In this document: positions 11,118 through 21,924 of the stretch, in pieces
How the letters are laid out: the number at the start of each line of letters is the position of its first letter
How positions within the stretch are numbered: the stretch's first letter is position 1
Origin: Petrosia ficiformis
Lineage: Eukaryota; Porifera; Demospongiae; Haplosclerida; Petrosiidae
Assembly: GCA_947044365.1 (NCBI GenBank)
Contig: OX345636.1
Coordinates: 24,585,466 to 24,649,465, forward strand
Direction: 5' to 3'
Length of the DNA: 64,000 nucleotides
Notes under the pieces: model-generated
Database searches by the model: none
The model's input: only the letters and a program-made list of their open reading frames with translations
What the model was told of the DNA's origin: nothing
Translations under genes and position numbers: made by a program

Positions 11118-11675
11118 TAGGGGTGGGCGGTATTGGAAATTTTGATACCGGTTACGATATAAAAAAAATTACCGCGATATTACTAAATATCGACTAACCA
11201 CGTGTTCCACAGTTAGTCACACCCACAAATGTTTTAAAGGCATGAAACAGTGCCTGAAACACCAACAACAACTCATTCAGACTACTACAATACTAGTTCT
11301 ATCTGTATAGTTATGTTTTTGGTATACTGTAGTATAAGGCAAACAAAAACTATTTGTATCAATTGACCCACGCAACCACAACAACAGTTACATCATCAAT
11401 CAGAACACAAATGTAGCATCTTCTGTTGAAAAAATAGATATTTTATAAACTCTTTTCTAACTCAATCGCTACCTAGAATTGGCTAGAAAGCCAAACAAAC
11501 ACTGCTAAAGCACGATTTCAGTTCGCCATGTGCTCAAAAGTATGGGCGTGGCACGTAAATTATTTAATTAACCATGAATTTCGATATTTCGGTATGCAAA
11601 TTTTTGTAATATCGTACCGCGGTATAGAAATGAATATCGATTTTGACTAAAATACCATTATACCACCCACCCCTA
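11118..11675. mobile_element. 558-bp hAT-type MITE with perfect 8-bp target duplication
   Basis: Termini TAGGGGTGGGCGGTAT and ATACCACCCACCCCTA are inverted. The flanks TTTGGCTG (11110-11117) and TTTGGCTG (11676-11683) are identical, as expected of hAT insertion. Subterminal sequence (GATACCGG, TACCGCGATAT against ATATCGTACCGCGGTA) is also partly inverted. There is no coding sequence. This is one of the younger insertions in the window. Confidence 0.9.
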
Positions 11676-11683
11676 TTTGGCTG

Positions 11684-12120
11684 TGTATACTAATTACACT
11701 ACTTTGTCCGGAATTACCTCTTTGTGGTGGTAGTTGTTCAACCGCCTCTTGTCCTCAAGCCTTCCTTCAAACAGTTATTATTCACACAATTACAAAGAGC
11801 GGACATGGCTGATTTCATAGGTATCTCTTACCTGTATGTAATTGTCTAAATTAGTTATTTGTGCCGTTTCATTTCTTTACAACTAACGGATTGCAAAAAG
11901 CATCCAGAATTACCCCACCACACTATAATTATATACATGAATCATAATTATAATTAACTCACTGGTTTCTTGTCCATACCACAGTGAGCAGTTAAACATT
12001 AATAATACGTAGAGACAACTAGTAGACACTCGTACTTCACATCTGAAGATGTCTAACAGATCTTAAAGCATTAGGGAATGCTCAACAATGTCAACAGCAA
12101 CCATCAGAAATCACCCGTAT
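11684..12120. other. non-coding; end motif of a second dispersed element
   Basis: The sequence interrupted by the MITE ends at AAGCATCCAGAATTACC (11900-11914), a motif repeated at 22380-22394 next to the 22458 element. No gene is seen. Confidence 0.4.
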
Positions 12121-12513
12121 TCATTTTATGATCACATGAATGTTATCCCGTTTAATTTTAATGGTTTCATTAAAATGCCCTCGCACGGTAAGGGTTAATG
12201 ATGTTTTGGTATTCTCAGTAGCAGACAATGTTCCTCCTTTAGGTTTGAAAAAACCATGTGTACATTCATACATGATTACATAGTACATGCGATCTTCAGT
12301 TACGTTTACCAACATGCCATTTGCAGAAGCTATGTGTTGTATGTTATGGTAATTAATCAACCAGATTTTCCCTATAATATTAAAAACAGCACTTAAATAA
12401 CAATTACAACTATACCCTAATAATTCATACACATATATCAGGTTATCACAGTTCTCCCCACTCTTCATCAAAACGTCATGGAGGTCGTTTATTCCTAGTA
12501 GGATATTTTTCAT
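12121..12513 (-). CDS. unrecognised ORF (130 aa)
   Basis: Opens MKNILLGINDLHDVLMKSGE and ends TVRGHFNETIKIKRDN. It has one hydrophobic stretch in the middle, Cys residues (ENCDNL, GYSCNCYL, YECTHGFF) and no family I can name. It sits immediately downstream (minus strand) of the gypsy fragment but does not read like gag or pol. Confidence 0.3.
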   Translation of the reverse strand: MKNILLGINDLHDVLMKSGENCDNLIYVYELLGYSCNCYLSAVFNIIGKIWLINYHNIQHIASANGMLVNVTEDRMYYVIMYECTHGFFKPKGGTLSATENTKTSLTLTVRGHFNETIKIKRDNIHVIIK

Positions 12514-12599
12514 TATGAGGTTGTTCCAGTGAAATTTCGCTTTTCACAAAAGAGTGATTTCAGTGGTAGGTTATCTGTATACAGGTGTCCAAATAGATA

Positions 12600-12930
12600 C
12601 ATGTGGAATTTTTTTTATTTCAAAAATGCAGGCTAATCCTTCGATCTCTGAGAGTACGAGATGCGAAGCATATCGGGTTTTCTGCCTCATCGGGTAAACA
12701 TTGAGCAAGAACTGCTCCAATTCCATAATTCAAAGCATCACACGCTAGGATTAATCTGAGAGAGGGATCAAAATGGAGCAATAGTTTTGATGACATCAAT
12801 AATTTTTTGGAGTTTTGGAACATTTGACAAATTTGGTCAAAATCTGCTATAGTGTGACAGCAGTCCCAAATATGATATTAATTGAGTCACATGTTTGGGG
12901 TTAGGGGCATCTTGAATAGCCTGTACCATA
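12600..12930 (-). pseudogene. Ty3/gypsy pol, RNase H part (left half of a split element)
   Basis: From the insertion edge the minus strand reads VQAIQDAPNPKHVTQL, SYLGLLSHYSRF, then LHFDPSLRLILACDALNYGI and GAVLAQCLP, ending FASRTLRD. This is the RT-to-RNase H region of a Ty3/gypsy polymerase, including the first RNase H Asp. A stop and frame slips show it is decayed. It continues directly from the RT part at 16771-17330 once the DUF7869 element is removed. Confidence 0.85.
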
Positions 12931-12970
12931 TGTGACCGTCTACGCGAAAACCAGGCTAAAGTAACAAATT
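12931..12970 (+). repeat. left 40-bp TIR of the DUF7869 transposon
   Basis: TGTGACCGTCTACGCGAAAA followed by CCAGGCTAAAGTAACAAATT, perfectly inverted at 16731-16770. Confidence 0.95.
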
Positions 12971-13251
12971 ATTTTACCGAGTAAATATCTATAAAAAAAA
13001 AGGAAAATGTGCATATTTTTACGATCACATTTTTTTTGTATAATATTAATCTATGTTACCTTAGCTAACTGTGAGAAATGTTTAAGGATCCAACTGCCAG
13101 TAGTTTTACCAGGGCAAGCATTTAAGCTGAGCACCATCGTTTCTCCATTTTAAGGCACGGAATGTAACACGAATTGTAACAGCGAATGTAAACGGAGTCG
13201 ACGCTTCACCCCTAGCAACAACCATAGCGACGCGTCTTTTTATGCACAATA

Positions 13252-16034
13252 ATGGCCTCAAGGAATTTATCCAGTTCTTTTGCGGACTCTTTAAACAGCT
13301 TTTTTAAAAGCTCTCTCTCATCTGCTGACCAGGCTCAGTTGTCAGAAGTCTTTCTGGACTACTTAGGCGATGAAGAAACAAATGAAAGGTAAGTACAATA
13401 AATATATTCATACTGATAAATTTAAATAAATTTACATAATGTTTATTAAAATAGAATTTAGTGATGATGACTTAAGCAGTGATGATACTGGAGGCAATTC
13501 AGAAGAGTTAGATGTACCTGGAGAAGTAGAAATAGACTTTGATGATGATATAGGAAGAGTGGTGATGGCTGACACAGATAATGATGATATACCAAGAGTG
13601 GTGATAGATGACACAGATAATGATGATATAGGAAGAGTGGTGATAGCTGACACAGTTATTAATGAAGAAGAAACATCAATGAGCGGCATTGGAGAAACAC
13701 ACATAGGCTATGAGATTGTATCAATAGAAGAATGTGATTTAGACTAGAATGAGAATCAAAAAATTACAGATTTTATGGGTACTGGATGTGGATGTACAGT
13801 GAATAAAGGAAAACCTTGTTTCGACCAGTTCAACGAAACCCACTATAGTACTATGCGTAACAACTGTGCCGAGCTTGATCACAATTCTCTTGACATAGTC
13901 ATCATATCTCAAATTATGGCTAATACCAACATATCAGAATTCCTAGAGATAAGAGGAAGAAAGCATCAACGGCAGAATTATAGGACAACATTTTATCACC
14001 TCTCAAGAAAGGTAAGTAGAAAGTAACCATAATGTTGTCATATAATACATTGCTGGTATAATCGAATCTTTTAGATTTGTAAGAAAACTTTTCTCTTTCT
14101 GCATGGCATTGGAAAATGGCGATTTGAAGCATTAAAAACTAGTTTCCTTAAAGATGGACTTATACCTAGGTAAGTGCACGAAATTTTTTACTTCAAACAC
14201 TTGCTATTTGGATATTTTTTATAATAAAAAAAATAAATCACGCCATCCAGTCGCTATTTATTATTAATTTATTATACTCACTCCTTGCAGAACTCATGGA
14301 AATACTCACAGACAGCCACATAATGCTATCAGTGTTAATGATGTACAACATGTTAAGTCATTTATAACTAACTATGCTGAGGAGAGAATGCTATTTCTCT
14401 CCCAGGACGTATACCTGGTTATAAAGACTATAGATTTGAATTACTGCCATCAAGCAACTCTAAACACTCTATTCATAACCTCTACCAGATGGCTACAGCC
14501 AAAACAGTTCTATGGCCAGTTGCTTACAGTACATTCTGTGCTCTATGGAATAAATATGTGCCATACATTGTAGTTGCAAAACCCAGAACTGATCTCTGTT
14601 GGCAATGTATGAAAAATAACAACAATATTATTAAAAGTAGAAACTTTTCAGAGGAATTTAGATCACAGGTAAAGTGCACCCATTTTAATATTCCTTTATA
14701 CATGATACTGACATACAGGTATATGAGAGGGCAATTAAACACATAGAACAAGCAAAAACAGAGAGAGACTATTATAGATCTGTATGCAAGTCATCAAGTG
14801 ACTCACTAAAAAGCACTTTATCCAGGGATGACTACACCTCCTCCTGATTGCAGTATCACTCCTGTCTCAAACCAATACATTATTCATTTGATTTTGCTCA
14901 GCAGGTAAGTTACAATGTTTGATGAGAATTAGTTATTTACCTTTTTTCCATATTTCAGATCCACTTTCCTTCTAACCCTCTCCAGCCTGGACCAATGTAC
15001 TTTTTGGCTCCCAGAAAATGTACAATATTTGGAGTATGCTGTGAAGCCATACCCCGCCAAATCAACTTTTTGATAGATGAGGCAGTAGATAATGGAAAAG
15101 GTGGTAATGTAGTATCCAGTATGCTGCACTATTTTTTTGAGCATCATGGATTAGGTTAGACACACCCATCTATCGAAACATTATACTCCTGTACTATAGG
15201 AGAGACAGATGTGCATTTGCATGCTGATAACTGCTGTGGGCAGAATAAAAACCACCATGTGATTCAAGTATGTTCACTTCTAAGTGACAACATAATTATT
15301 TACAGCTTATTTTACATACTTTAGTACTTTATGTGGAGAGTCCAGAAGGGGTTACATCATTCCATTACTTATTCATTTTTACCAGTTGGTCATACAAAGT
15401 TTTCACCAGACTGGTGTTTTGGCTTGCTAAAACAGAAGCTTCGAAGATCTAAAGTGGACTGTATGGAAGACATAGTCAAAGTGGTGGAGAAATCAGCCAA
15501 TGTAAATTGTGCACAGCAAGTTGGAACCCAGTCTGGTGAGATCATTGTGCCAACATACAACTGGCAAGGTTTACTCTCTCCCTTCTTCAAACGAATCCCA
15601 TCTATAACAAAATTCCACCAATTTAAAATAACTAAGAATGACAATGGAAATGTTAATCTAACTGTCAGAAAACATCCTACACAACCGAAACAACAGTTGA
15701 CATATTGAAAAGTACATGTACATCTATACCAACAAACTTACCAGAAATTATTGAACCAAAAGGATTAAGTCTGGATAGGCAGTGGTACTTACATGATAAG
15801 ATTCGGCAGTTTTGCTCAGATGACTGTAAAGATTTAGTATGTCCAAAACCATCAAATCCACCTCTTCGAATTCTTCCACCTTTGCTACAGTCATCACCCA
15901 GTAGATCTGTAATGGATTCAGATACAGAATTGGAAGATGAGCCGCAGCCAAAACGAGAAAGATGTGCTATGAAATGTGGTAACTGTGGGCAAACTGGGCA
16001 CAACAAACGCACTTGCCCAACTAATAACATCTAA
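13252..16034 (+). pseudogene. DUF7869-type transposon protein, eight exons, few lesions
   Basis: Exons by GT-AG and phase: 13252-13388, 13462-14011, 14075-14169, 14291-14668, 14719-14904, 14959-15154, 15200-15267 and 15325-16034. The N-terminus is Ser-rich then acidic, with three 39-bp (13-aa) tandem units around NDDIPRVVIDDT. A Cys block follows (GTGCGCTVNKGKPCFDQF, NNCAELDHNSLD), then ICKKTFLFLHGIG, a DLCWQCMKN block, and the conserved core FGVCCEAIPRQINFLIDEAV, HADNCCGQNKN and VGHTKFSPDWCFGL, which I associate with DUF7869. It ends in a CCHC knuckle, CGNCGQTGHNKRTC. Lesions: TAG at 13745-13747, a 2-nt slip in TTTCTCTCCC near 14397, TGA at 14845-14847, and a frameshift near 15700. It presumably acts on the TIRs; that role and the Asp in HADNCCGQ being catalytic are inferred. 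Confidence 0.8.
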
Positions 16035-16730
16035 TAACTTCTTACCAACAAAAGATTTCACCTTTCTTTTATTTTGTTTTTGAAACGGTTTTTTTAAAAG
16101 CCACCCAATGTTCATAAGATTTCCCTTTACAGTAAACAGTCAAAGTCTCTGCATATGCACCACGACAAGGTATCAGCAAGTATAATACTTAGCACATAAA
16201 CAATTTCCCTTATCTTGACTAAGCTAAAAATACTATAAAAAATACTAACCTTAACACAAATTCACTTCTTTTACAGTAGTAAGAAAGAATGATTATCTCC
16301 TGGAATTACCTATAAAAATTGATGAAGTTGTTTGATAGTAACATTTTAAAACGGTAACAAAAAAACAATCAAGTCTTAAAAACTTACCTGTAATAGTGTT
16401 TCTTGCTCCACTCTCAACTTTATGCTCTAAAGTACAAACTAGATGGCTGTTATAGTGACAAAAAAAAGCGAACTATAGTAAGAACGCCATATTCACCTTT
16501 TCTTTGGTTCTTTGATGACATCATTTGTGATCACGTGCGCTACCGTGAACAGAATGTACGGAATGTAATAATTGTAATTAAAACGTCAATTTCTGCATTT
16601 TAACAAATGGCATTGCTGCCACTTTGACAGCGCACAAATCAGGAGTGAGTTACCCCAACGAGGAACTGATTACATTTTCTGAATGCTACAGAGTCAAAGA
16701 ATCTAGGTAGGTTAAAAAGTGGATTTTCAA

Positions 16731-16770
16731 AATTTGTTACTTTAGCCTGGTTTTCGCGTAGACGGTCACA
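16731..16770 (-). repeat. right 40-bp TIR of the DUF7869 transposon
   Basis: Exact inverse of 12931-12970. Confidence 0.95.
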
Positions 16771-17330
16771 TATATGAGACTGATTTAGTCATGAAGGAAC
16801 ATTTCTCCTTCCATTCATTTGAGCACTGTCTCTAATGATTCTAAATGATCTTCATCTGTCTTGCCAGTGACTAAGACATCATCAATATAAACAACAACTG
16901 CTGGGATATCTTATAGAAGTCCTTCCATTACTCGTTGAAATACTGCTGGGTGCCGAGGAGATGCCAAAAGGCAGTCTGGTATACTCAAAGAGTCACTTAT
17001 GTTTATTTATAATGGTAAATTGTCTTGATGATTCGTCTAGTTCGACTTCTTGGTACGCTTGGCGTATGTCTAATTTACTAAATGTTTAACCTCCTCCTTG
17101 AGTAGCTTCTATACGAGGGATAGGATAATGATCAAATTTTGCCACACGATTTACGGTGGTGACCACAGATTCTTACGGAACAGTCCTGTTTCAGTACAGG
17201 TGCAATTGGAGTGGCCTACTCTGAGGTTTTAAAATTCCCTATGACAGTAATTCTTCTATCTTTACTTTCATTGAGTAAGGAACAGTGCGTGCTTTAAAGA
17301 ACTTTGAAGTAGCATCGGAATCAACATGTA
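16771..17330 (-). pseudogene. Ty3/gypsy reverse transcriptase (right half of a split element)
   Basis: Minus-strand reading gives TPIAPVLKQD, VRICGHHRKS, FSKLDIRQAYQEVELDE, TRLPFGISSAP, then VVVYIDDVLVTGK with the YIDD active site. These are RT motifs of Ty3/gypsy pol. Several stops and frame slips are present. The reading resumes at 12930 beyond the inserted transposon. Confidence 0.85.
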
Positions 17331-17912
17331 TCTTTGCTTTGAAATCCTTCACTCTCCCTTCTTGAAATATCTTTTCATGACGAACTAACTAATGATTATA
17401 TTCATTTCATGATGCTTGGTTACTCCATCTGTTGACAAATATTATATATACCTTATTCATTTCACACTGTTTACTTCAATTTGTGTCAAATGATCAATTG
17501 TAAAACTTGATGACACAAATATATTCATTTCGTGGTACTTGGTTACTCCATCTGTTCACAAACATTATATATACCTTATTTATTTCATAATTGTTATAAA
17601 ACACAACCTGATGATGATTGCTAATCAGTTATTTACTGTTGCTACTGAAGAGAACAAAAGCTTTGTGAAGCATCCACTCCTCTGTGAGTTGATCTGAATG
17701 TGTGATCTGTTCCATTAATGTATTTAATTCTGATCATCTAAGGTGATGTTGCACTCACAATCCACTAGCACAGGTCCTGCCTAGTCTACACCATAGTCAT
17801 CCTCTAGGTATTCGCATCAATTTCAAAGTATCTCCACTAATGTTACTGAGACATTTAATAGGGGTGCACTTACTTCGTATCCACTGCTGACTTCTGCAGA
17901 ATCAGGATTTTG
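17331..17912. repeat. non-coding with an imperfect direct repeat of about 70 bp
   Basis: About 17393-17463 and 17513-17590 share ATATTCATTTC, CTTGGTTACTCCATCTGTT and ATTATATATACCTTATT. The rest shows no gene. Confidence 0.6.
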
Positions 17913-18600
17913 TCAATGCATACTATTTAGTCCAAGTATCCATAGCTGAAGTGGTGTCCTGTTATTTTCAGTCCAAAGAGAGTGGTTTGTCAGGCCTTCA
18001 TCACTTAAATATGTCCAGTTGTATTTGTATAACTGGAAAAAAACAATGTGGAGAGCATACAAATCAAAAACATCACCACTTTCAAGCACTCTGATATCCT
18101 CAAGGAAATAAAAAAAGTTGTAAAATAAACATATACAACCACAATAAAGGTCATGCCATAATCTTTCAATCCTTTGATTATGCACATGCGTCCCAAAATC
18201 ACACTGGTCCAGTCAGGACCTCTCTGGGGGTGCTCCAGCATGTACTGATTTATAAGAACATTCTCTCTTCCTCTATCAATTCTAATTCGTGAAGGAAGTC
18301 CATATTCTTCCACTGCTGTCGATGCATGGTTATTGTTAGAAGCTCTGAGGTACATAATCAGCCTGCTATAACCATCTATTGCACCATGGACTACTATATT
18401 CCATCTTGTACGTTTGTGATAACCATCACAGTGCCAAAGGCAATTTGGTGGATTGTACATGGTACACTCTCTGATGCAAAACACTCCTGGCTCAAGATTC
18501 AACTCCAGTGGGGTCAATTTGACGTTTTAACTTCTCTTTGTACTCCATATCCTTACCTCTTTAGTTGTCCAGTAACAGTCCTCTCTTGTGTTGAATGACA
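17913..18600 (-). pseudogene. integrase-core (rve-like, DDE) fragment of a Ginger-like or related element
   Basis: The minus strand gives [20 protein letters not shown] (first Asp in WHCDG), [37 protein letters not shown] (second Asp) and, after a one-base slip near 18185, [16 protein letters not shown] with the Glu position in RIERLW. These fit an animal integrase-core family that I recall as rva_4 in Pfam. The end NRTPLQLWILG also fits. It is truncated and frameshifted. It is not part of the neighbouring gypsy pol, whose integrase differs. Confidence 0.7.
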
Positions 18601-18761
18601 TAGTTGACCTTAACTCTATAGCACTTTGAACCTGAAATAGAAAGCTCAACAAGGAAAAGCAGGTGTGTGTTTGCCTCAGACAGTGTGGGGCTCGGTTGAT
18701 TGTCCCCGATATGTAGAGGGCTGATTATACAACACCTCTTAGAAATTCCTCTGCCCTGTTT

Positions 18762-19206
18762 CAGGGTTGGGTCAAGCCCTTTGAGCTTAAGCCCAGTTTT
18801 ATCAAGAGCTTGAGAGGGCTTAAAGCCCTTTTTGTTTACAAGCTCAAGGGGGGTTGAGCTTGTACAGTGCTAAATACTGGGCTTGTACTTAAGCCCACTT
18901 TGAGTTCATGAAATGTGTTTCAGTTAATAAAAAAAACCGTTCCAGCGTCATCAGCAGCAGTCAAAGGATTGTTCAGCATAGCGGGTAAAATTTATCGATC
19001 AGACAGATGTCACCTAAGTGACTCAAGATTTCAACAATTGATGTTCATAAGATCTAATTACGATGTTTTTTTTTTTGTAAATAAATGTTTATTACCAATT
19101 GTCCAAAGAAAAGGCTTGGGCTCGGACTTCAGCCTTTTAATCAAGGGCTTGAGCTTAAACTTAAGTCCAATTCAAATTAGATGGGCTGGAGCTTGACCCA
19201 ACCCTG
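18762..19206. mobile_element. 445-bp hAT deletion derivative
   Basis: Termini CAGGGTTGGGTCAAGC and its inverse GCTTGACCCAACCCTG. Flanking 8-mers CCCTGTTT (18754-18761) and CCCTGTTC (19207-19214) match at 7 of 8. Subterminal AAGCCC / GGGCTT motifs repeat in both orientations. Inside on the plus strand at about 18945-19070 the hATC block LFSIAGKIYRSDRCHLSD survives, so this is a deletion product of a coding hAT rather than a de novo MITE. Confidence 0.85.
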
Positions 19207-19214
19207 CCCTGTTC

Positions 19215-20030
19215 ACAGGTATTTGCTTTTTACAATCAGAGGCACCCTTGTGCTTGATGTCCTAATACAACTTTCCCTGGTTCAGGCCGACTTATTGCAG
19301 GTGTGTAGGTGTGTATTTACATGTTGGGTGGAATGCCCAAACTCGTAAATGAATGGGAATAATGCCTCCGATCCTGGACGATGGATCTGCTCTAAGAGTC
19401 CACTGACCCGAGTATTGCTTTCCTCAAATCCAAAAACCAAGCGTTTTATTGGCCAAGGTACTAAGCTTGAAACATTAACCAGCATAATAGATCTAAATTC
19501 AGCTCCATTGCTTTTGTTTTTTTATTTTCATGTTATTATCTATCATATCCCGATGGCCTGTGGTTATTATTATCTACTTGACATATAACATAATGTTATT
19601 ATATGATATTACAAGATGAAGGAATTAAAAGATATATATATGTTGGCTACTTCTGACTACTATAGGCTTTCTCACTATTTAAATCCGGTCATCAGGGGAG
19701 CTCCACAACAACAGGTTTCAGTCCCTTTGTAAAATTATCAATGATATAATGATTAGAGATAGAGGGGGTGTATTGTAGGGTATCATCAATCTATTCTCTA
19801 CATTATGGGATTATATTGGATTTGAAACTCACCTTTCCATTTTTGTGTAGCTGCTGCACATGTGTCTTTGTGTAAACTTGTGGTAAGTATTCAGACATAG
19901 GGGTGGGTATTTATTATATACAATTGTTGTGTGTGTGCGTGTGTGTCTGTGTGTGTGCAGAAAAACCCACGAGGTGGAGGACGGTGATACCCATCCTGTG
20001 GGGGACCACAGTCTTAATGTTTATATAAGA
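19215..20030. other. non-coding; GT microsatellite
   Basis: A (GT)n-like tract lies at about 19926-19960. No coding signal is evident between the hAT derivative and the GIY-YIG remnant. Confidence 0.5.
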
Positions 20031-20039
20031 TTATGGTTG

Positions 20040-20500
20040 CATGATGAATGTTATTAAAAACTAACTACAATGTCTGTATGGTCAGTATGTCTTAAGCCTA
20101 TGTAACCGAAATTGTTCAGGATCAAGGAGCTCTTTAGTGGTGGGTGCTTTGTCAATTGGTTGTACAGATAAATTGTCAATGGAATGGTCAGGAAAATTAA
20201 AATGGATGCTTACATAACAGTTTTGATTATTTCGAATGCCGGTGCGATGGTGGTTGATTCTTTCACGAAGTAGTCATGTTGGTGTCATTCCTATATATTG
20301 TTTTTGCACTTAGTGCACGTGATCAGTCAGATATACCACGTTGGCAGAACCACATGTGAATGTATGTCTGATGGGGTATTGTGCTGGTGCTTTTGAAGTG
20401 ATTGTTTGTGTTAATATGCTTGCATGTGACACATTTAGGATGAGAGTACTTCTGAGTTGTGTTGATAGTATTTGACAAAAAGTGGATGCCATCGCACCCC
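20040..20500 (-). pseudogene. GIY-YIG nuclease remnant, probably Penelope-like
   Basis: Minus-strand translation reads TFTCGSANVVYLTDHV, QKQYIGMTPT, LLRERINHHRTGIRN, SIHFNFPDHSIDN and LLDPEQFRLHRLKT. This matches the layout of GIY-YIG domains at the C-terminus of Penelope-like retroelements (VYL, QYIG, LR.R...H). In-frame stops replace residues after VYLTDHVH and after MTPT. No RT is seen upstream, so it is a 5'-truncated relic. Confidence 0.6.
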
Positions 20501-20542
20501 AGTTTCACCTTTCACTTTCAGAGCAGCTACCTGTGAATATAT

Positions 20543-20667
20543 GTTATAGTTATAGAATATGGACGAGGTCTATTACTGAAATATAATCCCTAGCAACGAT
20601 GGCGGCACGCCCGAGTGCACGGGATTATATTTCTGTAAAATAGACCACATACGCATTCTATAACTGA
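20543..20667. repeat. foldback hairpin of about 125 bp
   Basis: GTTATAGAATATG, GGTCTATTACTG and AAATATAATCCC on the left arm are mirrored by GGGATTATATTT, CTGTAAAATAGACC and CATTCTATAAC on the right. A small non-autonomous palindromic element is the likely explanation. Confidence 0.65.
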
Positions 20668-21320
20668 TATATAGCCACCCACTTCAATTCAAACACAAGC
20701 AACTAACGAAGGATAATGTTGATATATATGTCTTTCTTAGAAGTTCTTGTATACATGCAAACAAGTTCTGTATTGTTAAAAATACGGAAGTATGAAGCTT
20801 AGCCAAAGTGTGGGCGTTGCCCTGGACGTTTCATACACTAGCCTCTGTGTTCTTCTGCAACTAACGAAGCATGAATTTCACATCTGTAACTTTCTTAACA
20901 CTTCAACTCACCAGTAAAAGAAATGACAATTTTGAAAATGCAAGAGTTATCGAGCTAAGAGCAGTTGTTTCTGTAACGCCCCGCCCACACAATTTTCTAA
21001 TTTACGCATGTGCTATACTATTACCTTGGTTACTGCATCTGCAAAACTGGGAAGCTATAAACCGGTCTATAACATCCAAAATGCCAAATATAACACATAG
21101 CAACAACATAGTAACAGACTATATATATTAAATATATTATGTATATACTAGAGGTTCATTGAAAAATTACAGACCCATATTACCAAGAATGACATACTTG
21201 TTGTTCCCAGAATATTTTCATAAAATCAGAACTAGGTAGGGATTGCATTTCTGAGTTTTTTTCGGAGATTACTCCTCTTGCAGTTGAGTATCGACATTTA
21301 TATTTTTTTCTAAACTTACA
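20668..21320. repeat. non-coding interspersed repeat
   Basis: The segment GTGTGGGCGTTGCCC near 20812 and CTTCTAAGAAAGACATAT (reverse strand) are shared with 45060-45180. No gene is seen. Confidence 0.4.
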
Positions 21321-21329
21321 GTCTCTAAT

Positions 21330-21924
21330 TGTTTTTCATTCGGGCTAATTTTTGGTCACGCATTCGTAGAGTTTCTCTGGCTTTACACAGTGCTGTCAAC
21401 CTTTCAGGTGTTTTCATAAATCTGTGGGCATATAATATTATTATGAACTAACACACACACACACACAGAAAAAACATCAGAAAGTAACACCTAATGCTGG
21501 AAGTGCTATGAAGTGCAAGTGTGAATAGTGTGTATAAATTACTATAGTTGATTTTCTTCTGTACAGAAGTGCTACATTTCTGAGCACGGGAGTGTTGAAC
21601 AATTAGATGTTTACGATACATACTACATACAGAACAACATGTACCATCAGTCAAAAGGTGGCAACTTACACATTGAAGTGCTTGGATACTTGGATACTGT
21701 TGGTCTTTAACAGTTACACATAATACCTGTTTCCAAATACGCAACATCTTCCTTTGTTGATGAAAGAAATTGCCTATTTTTCTTCTTCTCACCAAGAGCA
21801 ACAAATTTAGCCTCTGCATTCCCCGCACAAATATGCAATTGATGTATTTTTTGTAATAAGAGATAGCTGATTCACTGTCTAGGGTTGACGCAAGAGTTTG
21901 GATCACTGATGGTTGAACATGCAT
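21330..21924 (-). pseudogene. P-superfamily (THAP9-like) N-terminal fragment
   Basis: The minus strand contains VLCVTVKDQQYPSIQALQCV, then CHLLTDGTCCSVCSMYRKHL, which parallels CAVNRCQQCSNYRKTL in the P-like gene at 57372-60333. Farther along, PERLTALCKARETLRMRDQK parallels the coiled segment after that Cys motif. A stop and frame changes separate the parts. The RNase H core is absent. Confidence 0.55.

Larger units (their letters stand above)
12931..16770 (+). mobile_element. DUF7869-type DNA transposon, 3,840 bp, complete ends
   Basis: Begins TGTGACCGTCTACGCGAAAA and ends with its exact inverse; the perfect TIR runs 40 bp. TA flanks both ends (12929-12930, 16771-16772), and a minus-strand gypsy pol reads straight across the joined flanks. 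The only gene inside is an eight-exon gene that ends in a zinc knuckle. I cannot assign it to a named DNA-transposon superfamily from sequence alone; TA duplication alone would also fit Tc1/mariner-like enzymes. Confidence 0.9.

Noticed and set aside
15677..16115. Minus-strand ORFs opposite the DUF7869 C-terminus
   Set aside because: Shadow frames; the plus strand carries the homologous blocks and zinc knuckle.
21448..21480. CVCVC tail at the end of the minus-strand ORF
   Set aside because: It is translation of a (CA)n microsatellite, not part of the P-like fragment.
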